From the NCBI GenBank assembly GCA_947178145.1, contig CAMWXE010000003.1, positions 1-64,000 on the forward strand: 64,000 nt of DNA. Direction: 5' to 3'. Within the stretch, counting starts at the first letter, position 1, and every line of letters begins with the position of its first letter. A program made the translations under genes and the position numbers. Below are positions 35,626 to 43,976 of the stretch, piece by piece. The stretch is from an uncultured Lachnospiraceae bacterium. GTDB taxonomy: Bacteria > Bacillota > Clostridia > Lachnospirales > Lachnospiraceae. Below the pieces are notes generated by a model. It was not told where the DNA came from, did not search any database, and was given only the letters and a program-made list of their open reading frames with translations.

Positions 35626-37157
35626 ATATTAAGCAGGCAAAGGAGCATATCAAAAATTCTGTAAAATTGTATCTGAAAAAAGATGCATATGGAGAGTACC
35701 GTATTCCGGTAGTGCGCCAGAGACCGATATTTTTACTGGGTTCCCCGGGGATTGGCAAGACGGCCGTCATGGAGCAGATTGCGCAGGAGCTGGGCATCGC
35801 GCTGGTGAGTTACTCTATGACACACCACACAAGGCAGTCTGCGCTGGGACTCCCATTTATCACACATAAGAATTATAAAGGGCTGGAATTTGACATTTCC
35901 GAGTATACGATGAGTGAGATTATCGCATCAATTTATGAGGTCATGGAGCACTCTGGAATCGAGGAGGGTATCTTGTTTCTCGATGAGATTAACTGTGTGT
36001 CGGAGACGCTTGCACCGTCCATGCTGCAGTTTTTGCAATATAAAGTATTTGGCCGCCACAAAGTTCCGGACGGATGGGTTATCGTCACAGCCGGAAATCC
36101 GCCGGAGTACAACAAATCGGTCCGCGAGTTTGACGTGGTGACCATGGACAGAATGAAGCTTGTCGAGGTGGAGGCAGATTATGCGACATGGAAAGAATAC
36201 GCGCTGAAACAGGGGATTCACAACGCGGTGACCACCTATCTTGACATGAAAAAGAATGATTTTTACCGTGTGGAGACCAATGTCGGCGGCAAGTCCTACG
36301 TGACGGCGAGAGGCTGGGAGGATTTGTCTGCAACGATGCTTCTGTGCGAGGAGGAAGGTTTTGTTGTGGATGAGACGCTTGTCGCACAGTACCTTCACAA
36401 CGAAAAAATTGTGAAAGAATTTACGGCCTACTATGAGCTGTACAACAAATACAAGAAGGACTACAAAGTCGAAGAAATACTCGAAGGCACAAACTCTGCA
36501 CAGGTTGTGGAGCGGGCGCGGATTGCAAAGTTTGACGAGCGTTTGTCACTGCTGGGGATGCTGCTCGACAAGCTTGAGAGCGAGATGAAGGAGAATCTTG
36601 AGAATGCCGATTATCTGGCAGACCTGATGAAGCTGCTGAAAATCATAAGAACATTATATGAAAAGGATGCAGGAAACGGTGAAAAGACGGAGGATGCCGC
36701 GCGCATACAGACGCAGATCGCAAACCAGATAAAGAACCGGGAAAAGCTGATGGCATCCATGACAAATGCAGGAACGCTCTCGAATGAGGATAAGCGAAAA
36801 CACAGGGCTGTCATAAGATTTCTCGGGACAGCAGAAAAGAAGCTGCGAATGGAGTGTGCTGATGCCGCAGCCGCATTTGCAGCGCTAAAGGCCGATTTTG
36901 ATGCGGAAGTGGGAAAAATGAAGGAGGAAAATACCAGAATACAGGCAAGACTCCACAACCTCTTTGCCTTTAGTGAAGTGGCATTTATGGATGGGAATGA
37001 GGTGCTTGTCCTTGTGACGGAGCTGACGGTAAATGCTTACAGCGCGCGTTTTATTGGACTGTACGGAAGTGCTGATTACCAGAGGCACAATGAAGATCTG
37101 ATGCTGCATGAAAGGCAGGATGACATTCTGAAAGAGATTGAGGCGCTGGAGCTGTAA
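35622..37157 (+). CDS. MoxR-family AAA+ ATPase, 511 aa
   Basis: The GTG start overlaps the VWA stop (35622-35625), with GAGGGAGG upstream. Walker A is GSPGIGKTAV (~39-48), Walker B ILFLDEINC (~117-125), sensor 1 VTAGNPPEYN, and an arginine-finger region at DVVTMDRMKLVEV. The C-terminal ~250 residues are helical coiled coil (KMKEENTRIQARLHNLF). MoxR ATPases act as chaperone-like remodellers with VWA proteins, for example RavA-ViaA. Translational coupling to the VWA gene supports such a complex. Confidence 0.9.
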   Translation: MNIKQAKEHIKNSVKLYLKKDAYGEYRIPVVRQRPIFLLGSPGIGKTAVMEQIAQELGIALVSYSMTHHTRQSALGLPFITHKNYKGLEFDISEYTMSEIIASIYEVMEHSGIEEGILFLDEINCVSETLAPSMLQFLQYKVFGRHKVPDGWVIVTAGNPPEYNKSVREFDVVTMDRMKLVEVEADYATWKEYALKQGIHNAVTTYLDMKKNDFYRVETNVGGKSYVTARGWEDLSATMLLCEEEGFVVDETLVAQYLHNEKIVKEFTAYYELYNKYKKDYKVEEILEGTNSAQVVERARIAKFDERLSLLGMLLDKLESEMKENLENADYLADLMKLLKIIRTLYEKDAGNGEKTEDAARIQTQIANQIKNREKLMASMTNAGTLSNEDKRKHRAVIRFLGTAEKKLRMECADAAAAFAALKADFDAEVGKMKEENTRIQARLHNLFAFSEVAFMDGNEVLVLVTELTVNAYSARFIGLYGSADYQRHNEDLMLHERQDDILKEIEALEL

Positions 37158-37211
37158 TGTTCTGCGCGAAGGGATTGAGATGACATTTATGGCAGCAATC
37201 TGGAGGGGATC

Positions 37212-38147
37212 ATGGAGCAGGAAAAAAGGATAGAAAATATTGGTGGTGACGGCGGTCAGCTTGTATATGCGCCATACAAAAAGGGAATTTGCATAAAGAG
37301 ATACCGCGGTATTGGAGAAAAGGTCGTGATACCACCGGAGATTGACAAAAAGCCAGTCATTGCGATAGAGAGAAAAGCTTTTCTGAGCTGCAAGACCGTC
37401 AGGGAGATTGTCCTTCCGGGCACAATTGAGGAAATAGGAGACTGGGCCTTTGCCCACGCCGGGAAGCTGAGGATGATTACGATACCGAATCGCGCACTGA
37501 GCCGGGGAAAAGAACTTTTTCTGGGGTGCAAACGGTTAAGGGAGATTGTCCTTGACGGGACAGACACGGAGAAGGCGCTTCGCGCATCACAGGGGCTTGG
37601 GCGGATGCTTGCCCTGGCTGTCACAGTCCTTCATGATTATTTTCTGTTCGATCCGGTGGAGACCGGTTCGGATGCATGGGTGCGGCGATGGGATGAGGCA
37701 CTCATGAGTTTGATTGGCCTGGATGATCTGGATGGATTTGAGGAGCTGTGGACCTGCGGGGAGGAGGACTATGAGGGAAAGGATTACGACATTAAATCCT
37801 ACCCTGTGGAAAAACGAAAAATGAAGCTTCGCGTGGTTTATTTCAGGCTGCTCTATCCGTACAAGATATCAGATGCAGTCAATACTGTATTGAAAGAATA
37901 CCTGTCCCGGCATACAAAGGGAACTGACACGCCGGAGGCATGGGAGCTGATCACAGAGGAACACTGTAACGATCTGGAATACTACCGCGTGTTTGCAGAG
38001 TCCGGCTGTATCACGGGGGATAATTTTGACGGTCTTCTGGAAGACATGAAGGATTGCAGCGCCGAAATCAAAGCGTATCTGCTTCGCTATAAGGAGGAGC
38101 ATTTTGCTGCGAAGGATGCGTTCGCGTCATTTGATTTAGACTGGTAA
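37212..38147 (+). CDS. BspA-type leucine-rich-repeat protein, 311 aa
   Basis: Residues ~35-110 carry three or so LRR_5 units (VIPPEIDKKPVIAIERKAF, LPGTIEEIGDWAF). The C-terminal ~180 residues are helical and of unknown fold, with no signal peptide or membrane helix, so it is cytoplasmic, unlike secreted BspA proteins. It follows the MoxR gene by 54 bases and ends at a strong terminator, making it the third member of the VWA-MoxR operon. A role as adaptor or client is inferred from position only. Confidence 0.78.
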   Translation: MEQEKRIENIGGDGGQLVYAPYKKGICIKRYRGIGEKVVIPPEIDKKPVIAIERKAFLSCKTVREIVLPGTIEEIGDWAFAHAGKLRMITIPNRALSRGKELFLGCKRLREIVLDGTDTEKALRASQGLGRMLALAVTVLHDYFLFDPVETGSDAWVRRWDEALMSLIGLDDLDGFEELWTCGEEDYEGKDYDIKSYPVEKRKMKLRVVYFRLLYPYKISDAVNTVLKEYLSRHTKGTDTPEAWELITEEHCNDLEYYRVFAESGCITGDNFDGLLEDMKDCSAEIKAYLLRYKEEHFAAKDAFASFDLDW

Positions 38148-38157
38148 AATTTGTTTG

Positions 38158-38195
38158 CCAATAAAAACGCTGCCGTTTGGCAGCGTTTTTATTGG
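38158..38195. terminator. Bidirectional terminator
   Basis: A perfect 17-bp inverted repeat (38158-38174 and 38179-38195) around a GTTT loop, with A and T runs on both sides, between convergent genes. Confidence 0.95.
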
Positions 38196-38199
38196 ATAT

Positions 38200-39423
38200 T
38201 TATTTGTAAAGTTCCATCAGATAGTCAATGACGGCTTCTCTGATTTCGCTCTGCGCCAGGTAGCCTTCACCGTTGCTCTCGCGCATGTTTGTCACATATT
38301 CTTCTCCGTAGTCCTCTGTCATTTCTGCAATTACAGCATTCATATCAATCGTGAGAGAGGCATCCTCAAAGATTGCCTGATAGACCATAGCTTCCTTTGC
38401 AAGTTCCTTTGCACGCTCCCGCAAATCCTTTTCGTAGGATAATTCATCGGTGACATCGCCACCTATTAAATCCCATACATTTTCATACATAGTAAGTCCA
38501 ATGGCTGCATAATACTGCAGCATGTACTCATCATTGTATTTTGTGACAGCCCGGAGCGCCTTGAGATAAGCAGAAGGATACGATTTGACTGTGGAGTTAT
38601 CAGTGATATAGTTGGTCAGGTATTCCTCCAGGTGCTGCTCATAAAACTGGTTTTCCACATAGGCACGGTATTCTTCCACGGTGGATAAACCTTCTTCGGA
38701 AAAGTATGCTGCAACATAATCGTTCGTGAGTTCTGGCGTGACAGTGATACTGTTGACAGTAACAGCAAAGCTGGCGTCTTTGCCTGCAAGTTCCTCGTTG
38801 TCGTAGGTATCGGGGAATGTGACTTCCACAGTGACCTTTTCACCAGGTTTATGTCCGATCAACTGCTGCTCAAAATCATCCACAAAAGAACCGGAACCGA
38901 TTGTCAGAGTATAACCTGAGCCGTTACTGCTTCCGCCCTCAAATTCGACACCGTCGACTGAGCCGACAAAATCAATGTTTACGGTATCGCCGTCTTGGAT
39001 TTCAAGTGTCTCGTCAGTGCTTTGTTCCCTGTGAGACGCAAGCGTGGAAGAGATGCTCTCCTCGACTTCCTCGTCGGTCGCAGCAACCTCATCTGCAGGA
39101 ATAGGGATATTGGCGTAATCAACCAGGGTGAGCAGATCCTTTACATTGGCGCTCTCGATTTTACCATCTGTGGTGAGACCTGCACTAAAATCCGAATTCG
39201 AAGTGGTTCGCATTGCCGCCAGATAAATATTTTGGCCTGCAGAAACTGCGATGATTACTACGAGTGCCGCGACAACAGCAGCACCAACAATTTTTGCGGT
39301 GCGCTTATGCCGCCGCTCTTTGGCAACTTCCTTTTTGCGCTGTTCCCGTTTTGCCTTGCTTTTGCTTATGTCAGAAGATTTACTTTCATTTTCCGTGATA
39401 GTTATGTTCTTGCTCTTAGCCAT
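38200..39423 (-). CDS. Membrane-anchored FKBP-type peptidyl-prolyl isomerase, trigger-factor-like, 407 aa
   Basis: The start at 39423 (MAKSKN) has AGGACAGG 7 bases upstream; the longer frame from 39492 lacks such a site. A Lys/Arg-rich cytoplasmic tail (~residues 1-45) precedes one membrane helix (~47-68). The FKBP domain (~140-230) has DGDTVNIDFVG and the GHKPGEKVTVEVTFP strand typical of trigger factor, followed by a trigger-factor-like helical C-terminal domain. It probably folds exported proteins outside the membrane. It is monocistronic. Confidence 0.87.
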   Translation of the reverse strand: MAKSKNITITENESKSSDISKSKAKREQRKKEVAKERRHKRTAKIVGAAVVAALVVIIAVSAGQNIYLAAMRTTSNSDFSAGLTTDGKIESANVKDLLTLVDYANIPIPADEVAATDEEVEESISSTLASHREQSTDETLEIQDGDTVNIDFVGSVDGVEFEGGSSNGSGYTLTIGSGSFVDDFEQQLIGHKPGEKVTVEVTFPDTYDNEELAGKDASFAVTVNSITVTPELTNDYVAAYFSEEGLSTVEEYRAYVENQFYEQHLEEYLTNYITDNSTVKSYPSAYLKALRAVTKYNDEYMLQYYAAIGLTMYENVWDLIGGDVTDELSYEKDLRERAKELAKEAMVYQAIFEDASLTIDMNAVIAEMTEDYGEEYVTNMRESNGEGYLAQSEIREAVIDYLMELYK

Positions 39424-39650
39424 TTGATAACCTGTCCTTTCTGAATGGATGCTCATATATTTCCCATGAAAAATGTTCCAGAATATTTTCATAGGAAAAG
39501 CTAAACCTCATAATAATGTAACACAAAACATCAAAAAAGAAAAGACCTTCATTTGAATTCACACAAATATCATACTCTGACACTCAAACAAAATGCCATT
39601 GCGGGTGTGCGGCCAAAATAAGGGAATCACAAACGGCTTTGCGTTTATTC

Positions 39651-39680
39651 TTGACAACACCTGAATAAACAGACTATACT
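39651..39680 (+). promoter_or_regulatory. Promoter of the 39718-40544 gene pair
   Basis: TTGACA at 39651-39656 and TATACT at 39675-39680, 18-base spacer. In the rest of the 294-base divergent gap I see no further convincing signal. Confidence 0.75.
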
Positions 39681-39717
39681 ATAACATATAGATAGATAAG
39701 GAAGGAGCGGTGCATAT

Positions 39718-40152
39718 ATGAATGTAGATGACATTCCGGTACCGGCGATGGCGGCGATCAGAGTCAGTAAAGAAGGAAAATCGGCGCTTTTTGAGACAAC
39801 AATCATTCAGACCACGGACAATAAATATATATATACCATGCCTGTCAGGGTAGACGACAAGCTGGTGAATTTTGAGGCGAAGGGCCTGTTAAAGGAGCTA
39901 AAGATCGAGTTTGGACCGTTTGAATTTTATGAGTGGAGAAATGTGTCCATCATTCGTTTTGTCGAGGACGGGAAAAGTTATCTCAGAATCAGAACGACGA
40001 CGCCTGGGATTAAAGCGATGGCCTGGCCCGAGAAGCCAATTACAACAATGAAGAAGAAAAAGGAAAATATTATCAGCGAGCAAGCAATTGAGGTGATGAA
40101 CGCTGCGCAGGCAGCACAGACACAGATGCAGACAGAAGGAGAGAATTCGTGA
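39718..40152 (+). CDS. Hypothetical protein, 144 aa
   Basis: Not recognised. The first ~110 residues look like an all-beta domain (FETTIIQTTDNKYIYTMPV, FVEDGKSYLRIRT), which would suit a small PilZ-like or nucleic-acid-binding barrel, but no diagnostic residues are present. The C-terminus is a Lys-rich then Ala/Gln-rich helix. AAGGAG precedes the ATG. It overlaps the next gene by GTGA. Confidence 0.7.
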   Translation: MNVDDIPVPAMAAIRVSKEGKSALFETTIIQTTDNKYIYTMPVRVDDKLVNFEAKGLLKELKIEFGPFEFYEWRNVSIIRFVEDGKSYLRIRTTTPGIKAMAWPEKPITTMKKKKENIISEQAIEVMNAAQAAQTQMQTEGENS

Positions 40153-40544
40153 AAAAGACAGTGTGGACAGCAGTGGTGGCCGGTGCCCTGATGGCCGGTG
40201 GCCTGGGGATTCGCCAGGGTGATCAGACAGCGCAGAATCCACAGGGGTATGTGGACAACGCCATTGATGATATTGGAAACCAGGCGGCTGAGGAGCTCAA
40301 GAAGGCTTTGGCTGATGAGGTCAGCGCGTTTTTCAAAAGTGATGACCTGTCAAAAACGCTCGGCGTCGACAGTGAGGGACAGGCCAGGCTTGAGGAGTCA
40401 ATTAAGACCTATATCAGCCATTACAGCATGGATGAGGAAAAACTCAGTGAGGCGAAGACGTCACTGGATACACTTCTCGAGAATGCGGAGGGACTTTCCG
40501 TGGAGGAGCTGCAGGATAAGATCGATGGAATTTTTAAGGAATAA
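40149..40544 (+). CDS. Small secreted or membrane-tethered helical protein, 131 aa
   Basis: The GTG start overlaps the preceding stop. Residues 1-22 (KKTVWTAVVAGALMAGGLG) form a signal peptide or anchor. The remainder is acidic and helical with repeated LSxxEL/EEL motifs (DDLSKTLGVD, EGLSVEELQDKIDG). Function unknown; coupling to the upstream beta-domain protein suggests they act together. Confidence 0.72.
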   Translation: MKKTVWTAVVAGALMAGGLGIRQGDQTAQNPQGYVDNAIDDIGNQAAEELKKALADEVSAFFKSDDLSKTLGVDSEGQARLEESIKTYISHYSMDEEKLSEAKTSLDTLLENAEGLSVEELQDKIDGIFKE

Positions 40545-40556
40545 TGAAAGCGGAAG

Positions 40557-40590
40557 CCCGTATGCGATTGCATGCGGGTTATTTTTGCAT
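40557..40590 (+). terminator. Intrinsic terminator
   Basis: CCCGTATGC-GATT-GCATGCGGG hairpin followed by TTATTTTTG, right after the 131-residue protein. Confidence 0.85.
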
Positions 40591-41120
40591 TATACAGGGT
40601 GACATAACATAGAATATATGGTGAACATAACTAAAAACTTATGTAAATTTGCACAATTTGGAAAATAAGGATTGATTTATAAAAATACATATGCTACTAT
40701 TGAAAAAAAGCGGATAAACGTAGATAGGCGAGTGCTTGCAGCACTATTTTTAAGTAAGTTATCCATAGAAAAGAAAGACATGTGGATAACCCGGCTGTTT
40801 ACATAACGCTTCTGACTGTGTTGATTGTGTTTCTGCGCCGGTATCTATAGAGGGAGAAGGGATCCGGGAATGAAACTGATCATAAAATGCGCTTTGATTA
40901 TCTCGGCGGCATGTACTATGCCAAAGGCACCTTGACAACATAACTGCTTATAATAGGATTATGGGTATATAGGACTTGGAGGCTGCCCAGGGCGAAGCAT
41001 CTTAGAATGCCTGTAGCCAATCGGGAAATGTGTGGTAGTTTAAGAGAGGTAAACTTGTCACCAAAGGGGCGGATGAAAGTTAATATATAGCATTGAAGAG
41101 GGTTGAAAGGGGAACATAAC
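40591..41120 (+). other. 530-base leader/intergenic region with promoters, DnaA-like boxes and hairpins
   Basis: No ordinary gene. It holds a promoter (TTGATT 40672-40677, 17 bases, TACTAT 40695-40700), two DnaA-box-like 9-mers (40759-40767 and, perfect and inverted, 40781-40789), a 21-codon ORF with a ribosome binding site (40870-40935), a second promoter (TTGACA 40932-40937, TAGGAT 40954-40959) and two strong hairpins before the 71-residue gene: GCAT/ATGC inside GGCT/AGCC (40981-41018), and TGGTAGTTTA pairing with TAAACT...ACCA (~41033-41062). It may be a structured 5' leader. Confidence 0.5.
40870..40935 (+). CDS. Candidate 21-residue lipoprotein-signal-like peptide
   Basis: The ATG at 40870 has GGGAGAAGG 9 bases upstream. 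The peptide is basic then hydrophobic (KLIIKCALIISAAC) and stops six residues after a lipobox-like Cys. It may be a small peptide gene, or the remnant of a truncated lipoprotein. Its stop overlaps the TTGACA box of the following promoter. Confidence 0.3.
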   Translation: MKLIIKCALIISAACTMPKAP

Positions 41121-41336
41121 ATGTTAGTAGCGAAAAGAGAAGTATCTGAGAGAATTGATATTTTAAACAAGAAGCCAATGATCAGAAAGAACCAGATTAC
41201 AGGAGAGATGATTGCTGGATTTTTGAATCCTGTGACAGGGGCTTTCGAGGTAGCTATGGAAATCAATGATGAGAGAGATATAGATGAATTTCTCGAAGAG
41301 TACGATTTATCAGTCGTAATGATTTCAAAAATGTAA
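41121..41336 (+). CDS. Hypothetical small protein, 71 aa
   Basis: AAAGGGGAAC precedes the ATG at 41121; a TTG further up is rejected. The product is acidic and soluble (RIDILNKKP, then DERDIDEFLEEYDLSVVMISK). I do not recognise it. It has a long leader and its own terminator at 41384, so it is a single-gene transcript under possible RNA-level control. Confidence 0.75.
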   Translation: MLVAKREVSERIDILNKKPMIRKNQITGEMIAGFLNPVTGAFEVAMEINDERDIDEFLEEYDLSVVMISKM

Positions 41337-41383
41337 GGTTCATAAAATTAAATATTGAAAAGGTGTTAATCAAAGCGAAAGAG

Positions 41384-41413
41384 ACGGGGGCAGATGGGAC
41401 TGTCCCCGTTTTT
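41384..41413 (+). terminator. Intrinsic terminator
   Basis: ACGGGGGCA and TGTCCCCGT stem followed by five T, after the 71-residue gene. Confidence 0.88.
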
Positions 41414-41445
41414 ATACATTTTTATTTGTATAAGGGGGAAAGCTA

Positions 41446-42372
41446 ATGAAAAGAAAAGATTTTTACATTCCATCGAAGGATGGTGTACACAAGCTTCATG
41501 TGGTGCTGTGGGAGCCGGAGGCGGAGGTCAAAGCAGTCGTGCAGATTTCACATGGTATGATAGAGATGATTGACCGCTATGAGAATTTTGCGCTGTATTT
41601 GAATCAACATGGCTATGCGGTAATCGGGAATGACCATTTAGGCCATGGACTGACCGCGGGCAATGATGCGGATCTGGGATATTTCTGCCCGAAGAACATG
41701 AGTGCGACTGTCGTGGCAGACCTTCACAGAGTCACAAAATATGCAAAGAAACGATACAAAAACAAACCATATTTTCTGCTAGGACACAGTATGGGGTCCT
41801 TTATGGCGAGGCGATATCTGATGACTTATGGCATGGAGCTGGATGGCGCCATTATCTGTGGCACAGGCAGCCAAAGTCCGCTGATACTGATTGCTGGGAT
41901 GATGGTGTCAAATGCAATGAGGCTTGTACTCAGCGACCGATTCCGGTCAAGACTGCTCGAAAAGAGCGCGTTTGGCGCTTATCAGAAACGTATTTTAAAT
42001 CCGCGCACCAAGAGTGATTGGATGACAAGAGACAGTGAGATTGTGGATTTTTGCAGGGGCAGTAAGTATTGTACATTTCTTTTTACAATCAATGGATACA
42101 GGACATTATTTGATGTGCTTTCGTTTATTCAGAAGAGGCAGAATGTCGAGAGGATCCCCAGGGAACTTCCGCTGTTCTTTATCGCAGGTGGGCAGGACCC
42201 GGTTGGCCATTATGGGAAGGATGTACAGAAGGTCTCTGCTGGATATGAGAAGGCGGGCATCGAGGATGTCTCTATCAGGATTTATGAGGAGGACAGGCAT
42301 GAGGTACTAAACGAGCTGGATAGAGATCAGGTATATAAGGATGTTGTCTCGTGGCTGGACACGAAACTTTAA
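41446..42372 (+). CDS. Alpha/beta hydrolase, lysophospholipase/monoacylglycerol-lipase-like, 308 aa
   Basis: The nucleophile elbow GHSMGS (~residue 113) and the early QISHGMIEMIDRYENFA (~residues 32-48) are typical of the lysophospholipase L2/PldB-like hydrolase_4 group. The acid is probably in AGGQDPVG (~245) and the His in EDRHEVLNE (~285). AAGGGGGAAAG precedes the ATG. Membrane lipid or monoglyceride turnover is inferred. tadA follows 47 bases later. Confidence 0.9.
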   Translation: MKRKDFYIPSKDGVHKLHVVLWEPEAEVKAVVQISHGMIEMIDRYENFALYLNQHGYAVIGNDHLGHGLTAGNDADLGYFCPKNMSATVVADLHRVTKYAKKRYKNKPYFLLGHSMGSFMARRYLMTYGMELDGAIICGTGSQSPLILIAGMMVSNAMRLVLSDRFRSRLLEKSAFGAYQKRILNPRTKSDWMTRDSEIVDFCRGSKYCTFLFTINGYRTLFDVLSFIQKRQNVERIPRELPLFFIAGGQDPVGHYGKDVQKVSAGYEKAGIEDVSIRIYEEDRHEVLNELDRDQVYKDVVSWLDTKL

Positions 42373-42419
42373 TCAAAAAGTGGAAAGCCACGCAGTCTGT
42401 TCCAAAATGGAGACGAAAG

Positions 42420-42926
42420 ATGGGAAAGCAAAGATGGAGTGAAGACGAGAGATATATGAGAGAGGCAGTCAGACAGGCAAAGAAGGCATATGCGCTCGGG
42501 GAGGTGCCGATTGGCTGCGTGATTGTCTATGATGGTAAAATCATAGGCCGCGGTTACAACAGGCGCAATACCGACAAGAGCACACTTTCCCATGCGGAGC
42601 TGATTGCGATCAGAAAAGCAAGCAAGGTGATTGGGGATTGGCGGCTCGAGGAATGCACGCTGTATGTGACTTTAGAACCCTGCCAGATGTGTGCTGGCGC
42701 CATTGTGCAGGCGCGGATTCCCAAAGTTGTGATGGCGTGCATGAATCCCAAGGCGGGATGTGCGGGTTCAATTTTAAATATTTTGGACATGCCGGAGTTT
42801 AACCACCAGGTAGAGTCGGTGAGCGGTGTCATGGAGGAGGAGTGCGCGCAGCTGCTTAAGACATTTTTTAAGGAGCTGCGTATCAGAAATAAGGCGGAGA
42901 AGGAAGCGAAACGGATGATACAATAA
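42420..42926 (+). CDS. tadA: tRNA-specific adenosine-34 deaminase, 168 aa
   Basis: It makes inosine at the wobble position of tRNA-Arg(ACG). The zinc ligands and catalytic Glu are in SHAELIAI (HAE, ~residue 60) and PCQMCAGAI (PCxxC). GGAG 7 bases upstream selects the ATG at 42420 over the longer frame from 42351. Length is normal. This tadA deaminase is unrelated to the Tad pilus ATPase at 58866. Confidence 0.94.
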   Translation: MGKQRWSEDERYMREAVRQAKKAYALGEVPIGCVIVYDGKIIGRGYNRRNTDKSTLSHAELIAIRKASKVIGDWRLEECTLYVTLEPCQMCAGAIVQARIPKVVMACMNPKAGCAGSILNILDMPEFNHQVESVSGVMEEECAQLLKTFFKELRIRNKAEKEAKRMIQ

Positions 42927-43005
42927 AAAACTTCTTTATTATACAGGTAAATTGTGGTACACTTTCAGTGGACAAACCATATTTAGAAAAAAGCGGAGGA
43001 TTTGT

Positions 43006-43953
43006 ATGGACGAGATTGCGGTGCTCATTCCCTGTTATAATGAGAGCAAGACAATTGAAAAGGTAGTGAAGGACTTTAGGCAAGCGCTTCCGGAGGCGGT
43101 AATCTATGTGTATGATAACAATTCGAAGGATGGGACGGATGAGATTGCGCGGCGCGCAGGCGCAGTAGTGCGCTATGAGTACCAGCAGGGAAAGGGAAAT
43201 GTGATTCGGCGAATGTTTCGGGAGATTGATGCAAAGTGCTATATCATGACAGACGGCGATGACACGTATCCGGCTGACGAGGCGCGAAAGCTGTGCGCGG
43301 CGGTGCTTGAGAGAAATGCGGATATGGTTGTCGGAGACAGGCTTTCCTCCTCTTATTTTGAGGAGAATAAGCGGCCATTTCACAATTTTGGAAATTCACT
43401 CGTGCGCGGAGCGATCAACAGCATGTTCAAGAGCGATATCCGTGATATCATGACAGGTTACAGGGCTTTTAGCTACCAGTTTGTGAAGTCTTTTCCGGTG
43501 CTCTCCAAGGGATTTGAGATTGAGACGGAGATGAGTATCCACGCCATCGACAAAAATATGCGTGTGGAGAATGTCATTATCCAGTACAGGGACCGGCCAG
43601 AGGGGAGCGAGTCGAAGCTCAACACCTATTCCGATGGGCTCAAGGTCATCATGACAATTGTAAAATTGTATAAAAATTATAAGCCAATGGGCTTTTTTAC
43701 ATGGATTGCGGTGGTGCTGACACTGCTCTCGACAGCTTTTCTGATGCCGGTGATGGGCGAGTATTTTGACACAGGCTTAGTGGAACGCTTTCCGACGCTG
43801 ATTGTGTGCTGTTTTGTGTATATGGCAGCAATGCAGTCCTTTTTTGCAGGACTGATGCTCTCCACTATGAAGCAGAAGAATATGCAGGATTATGAGATGG
43901 ACTTGATTTTCCTGGACAGAGAGTACAAAGAAAAACTGAAGGATAATTCATAG
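43006..43953 (+). CDS. Family 2 glycosyltransferase with C-terminal membrane helices, 315 aa
   Basis: GGAGGA precedes the ATG at 43006. The GT-A fold shows VLIPCYNESKTI (~residue 6), then TDGDDTYP as the DXD-type metal site (~residue 83) and FEIETEM. Two helices lie at the C-terminus (~225-290). It resembles the dolichyl/polyprenyl-phosphate sugar transferases that load a lipid carrier with a sugar. The gene is monocistronic or joined with the exonuclease 23 bases later. Confidence 0.88.
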   Translation: MDEIAVLIPCYNESKTIEKVVKDFRQALPEAVIYVYDNNSKDGTDEIARRAGAVVRYEYQQGKGNVIRRMFREIDAKCYIMTDGDDTYPADEARKLCAAVLERNADMVVGDRLSSSYFEENKRPFHNFGNSLVRGAINSMFKSDIRDIMTGYRAFSYQFVKSFPVLSKGFEIETEMSIHAIDKNMRVENVIIQYRDRPEGSESKLNTYSDGLKVIMTIVKLYKNYKPMGFFTWIAVVLTLLSTAFLMPVMGEYFDTGLVERFPTLIVCCFVYMAAMQSFFAGLMLSTMKQKNMQDYEMDLIFLDREYKEKLKDNS

Positions 43954-43976
43954 AATTATAAAAAGCAGGATAAAAT

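Noticed and set aside
40741-40800. Chromosomal origin oriC
   Set aside because: Only two DnaA-like boxes, no dnaA/dnaN genes and no AT-rich unwinding element beside them.
40972-41080. c-di-GMP (GEMM-I) riboswitch
   Set aside because: AGGGCGAA-hairpin-TAGCC vaguely resembles the GEMM-I core, but the second conserved stem and the receptor/tetraloop elements are missing.
41008-41091. 27-codon frame in the leader of the 71-residue gene
   Set aside because: No ribosome binding site, and it runs through the predicted hairpins.
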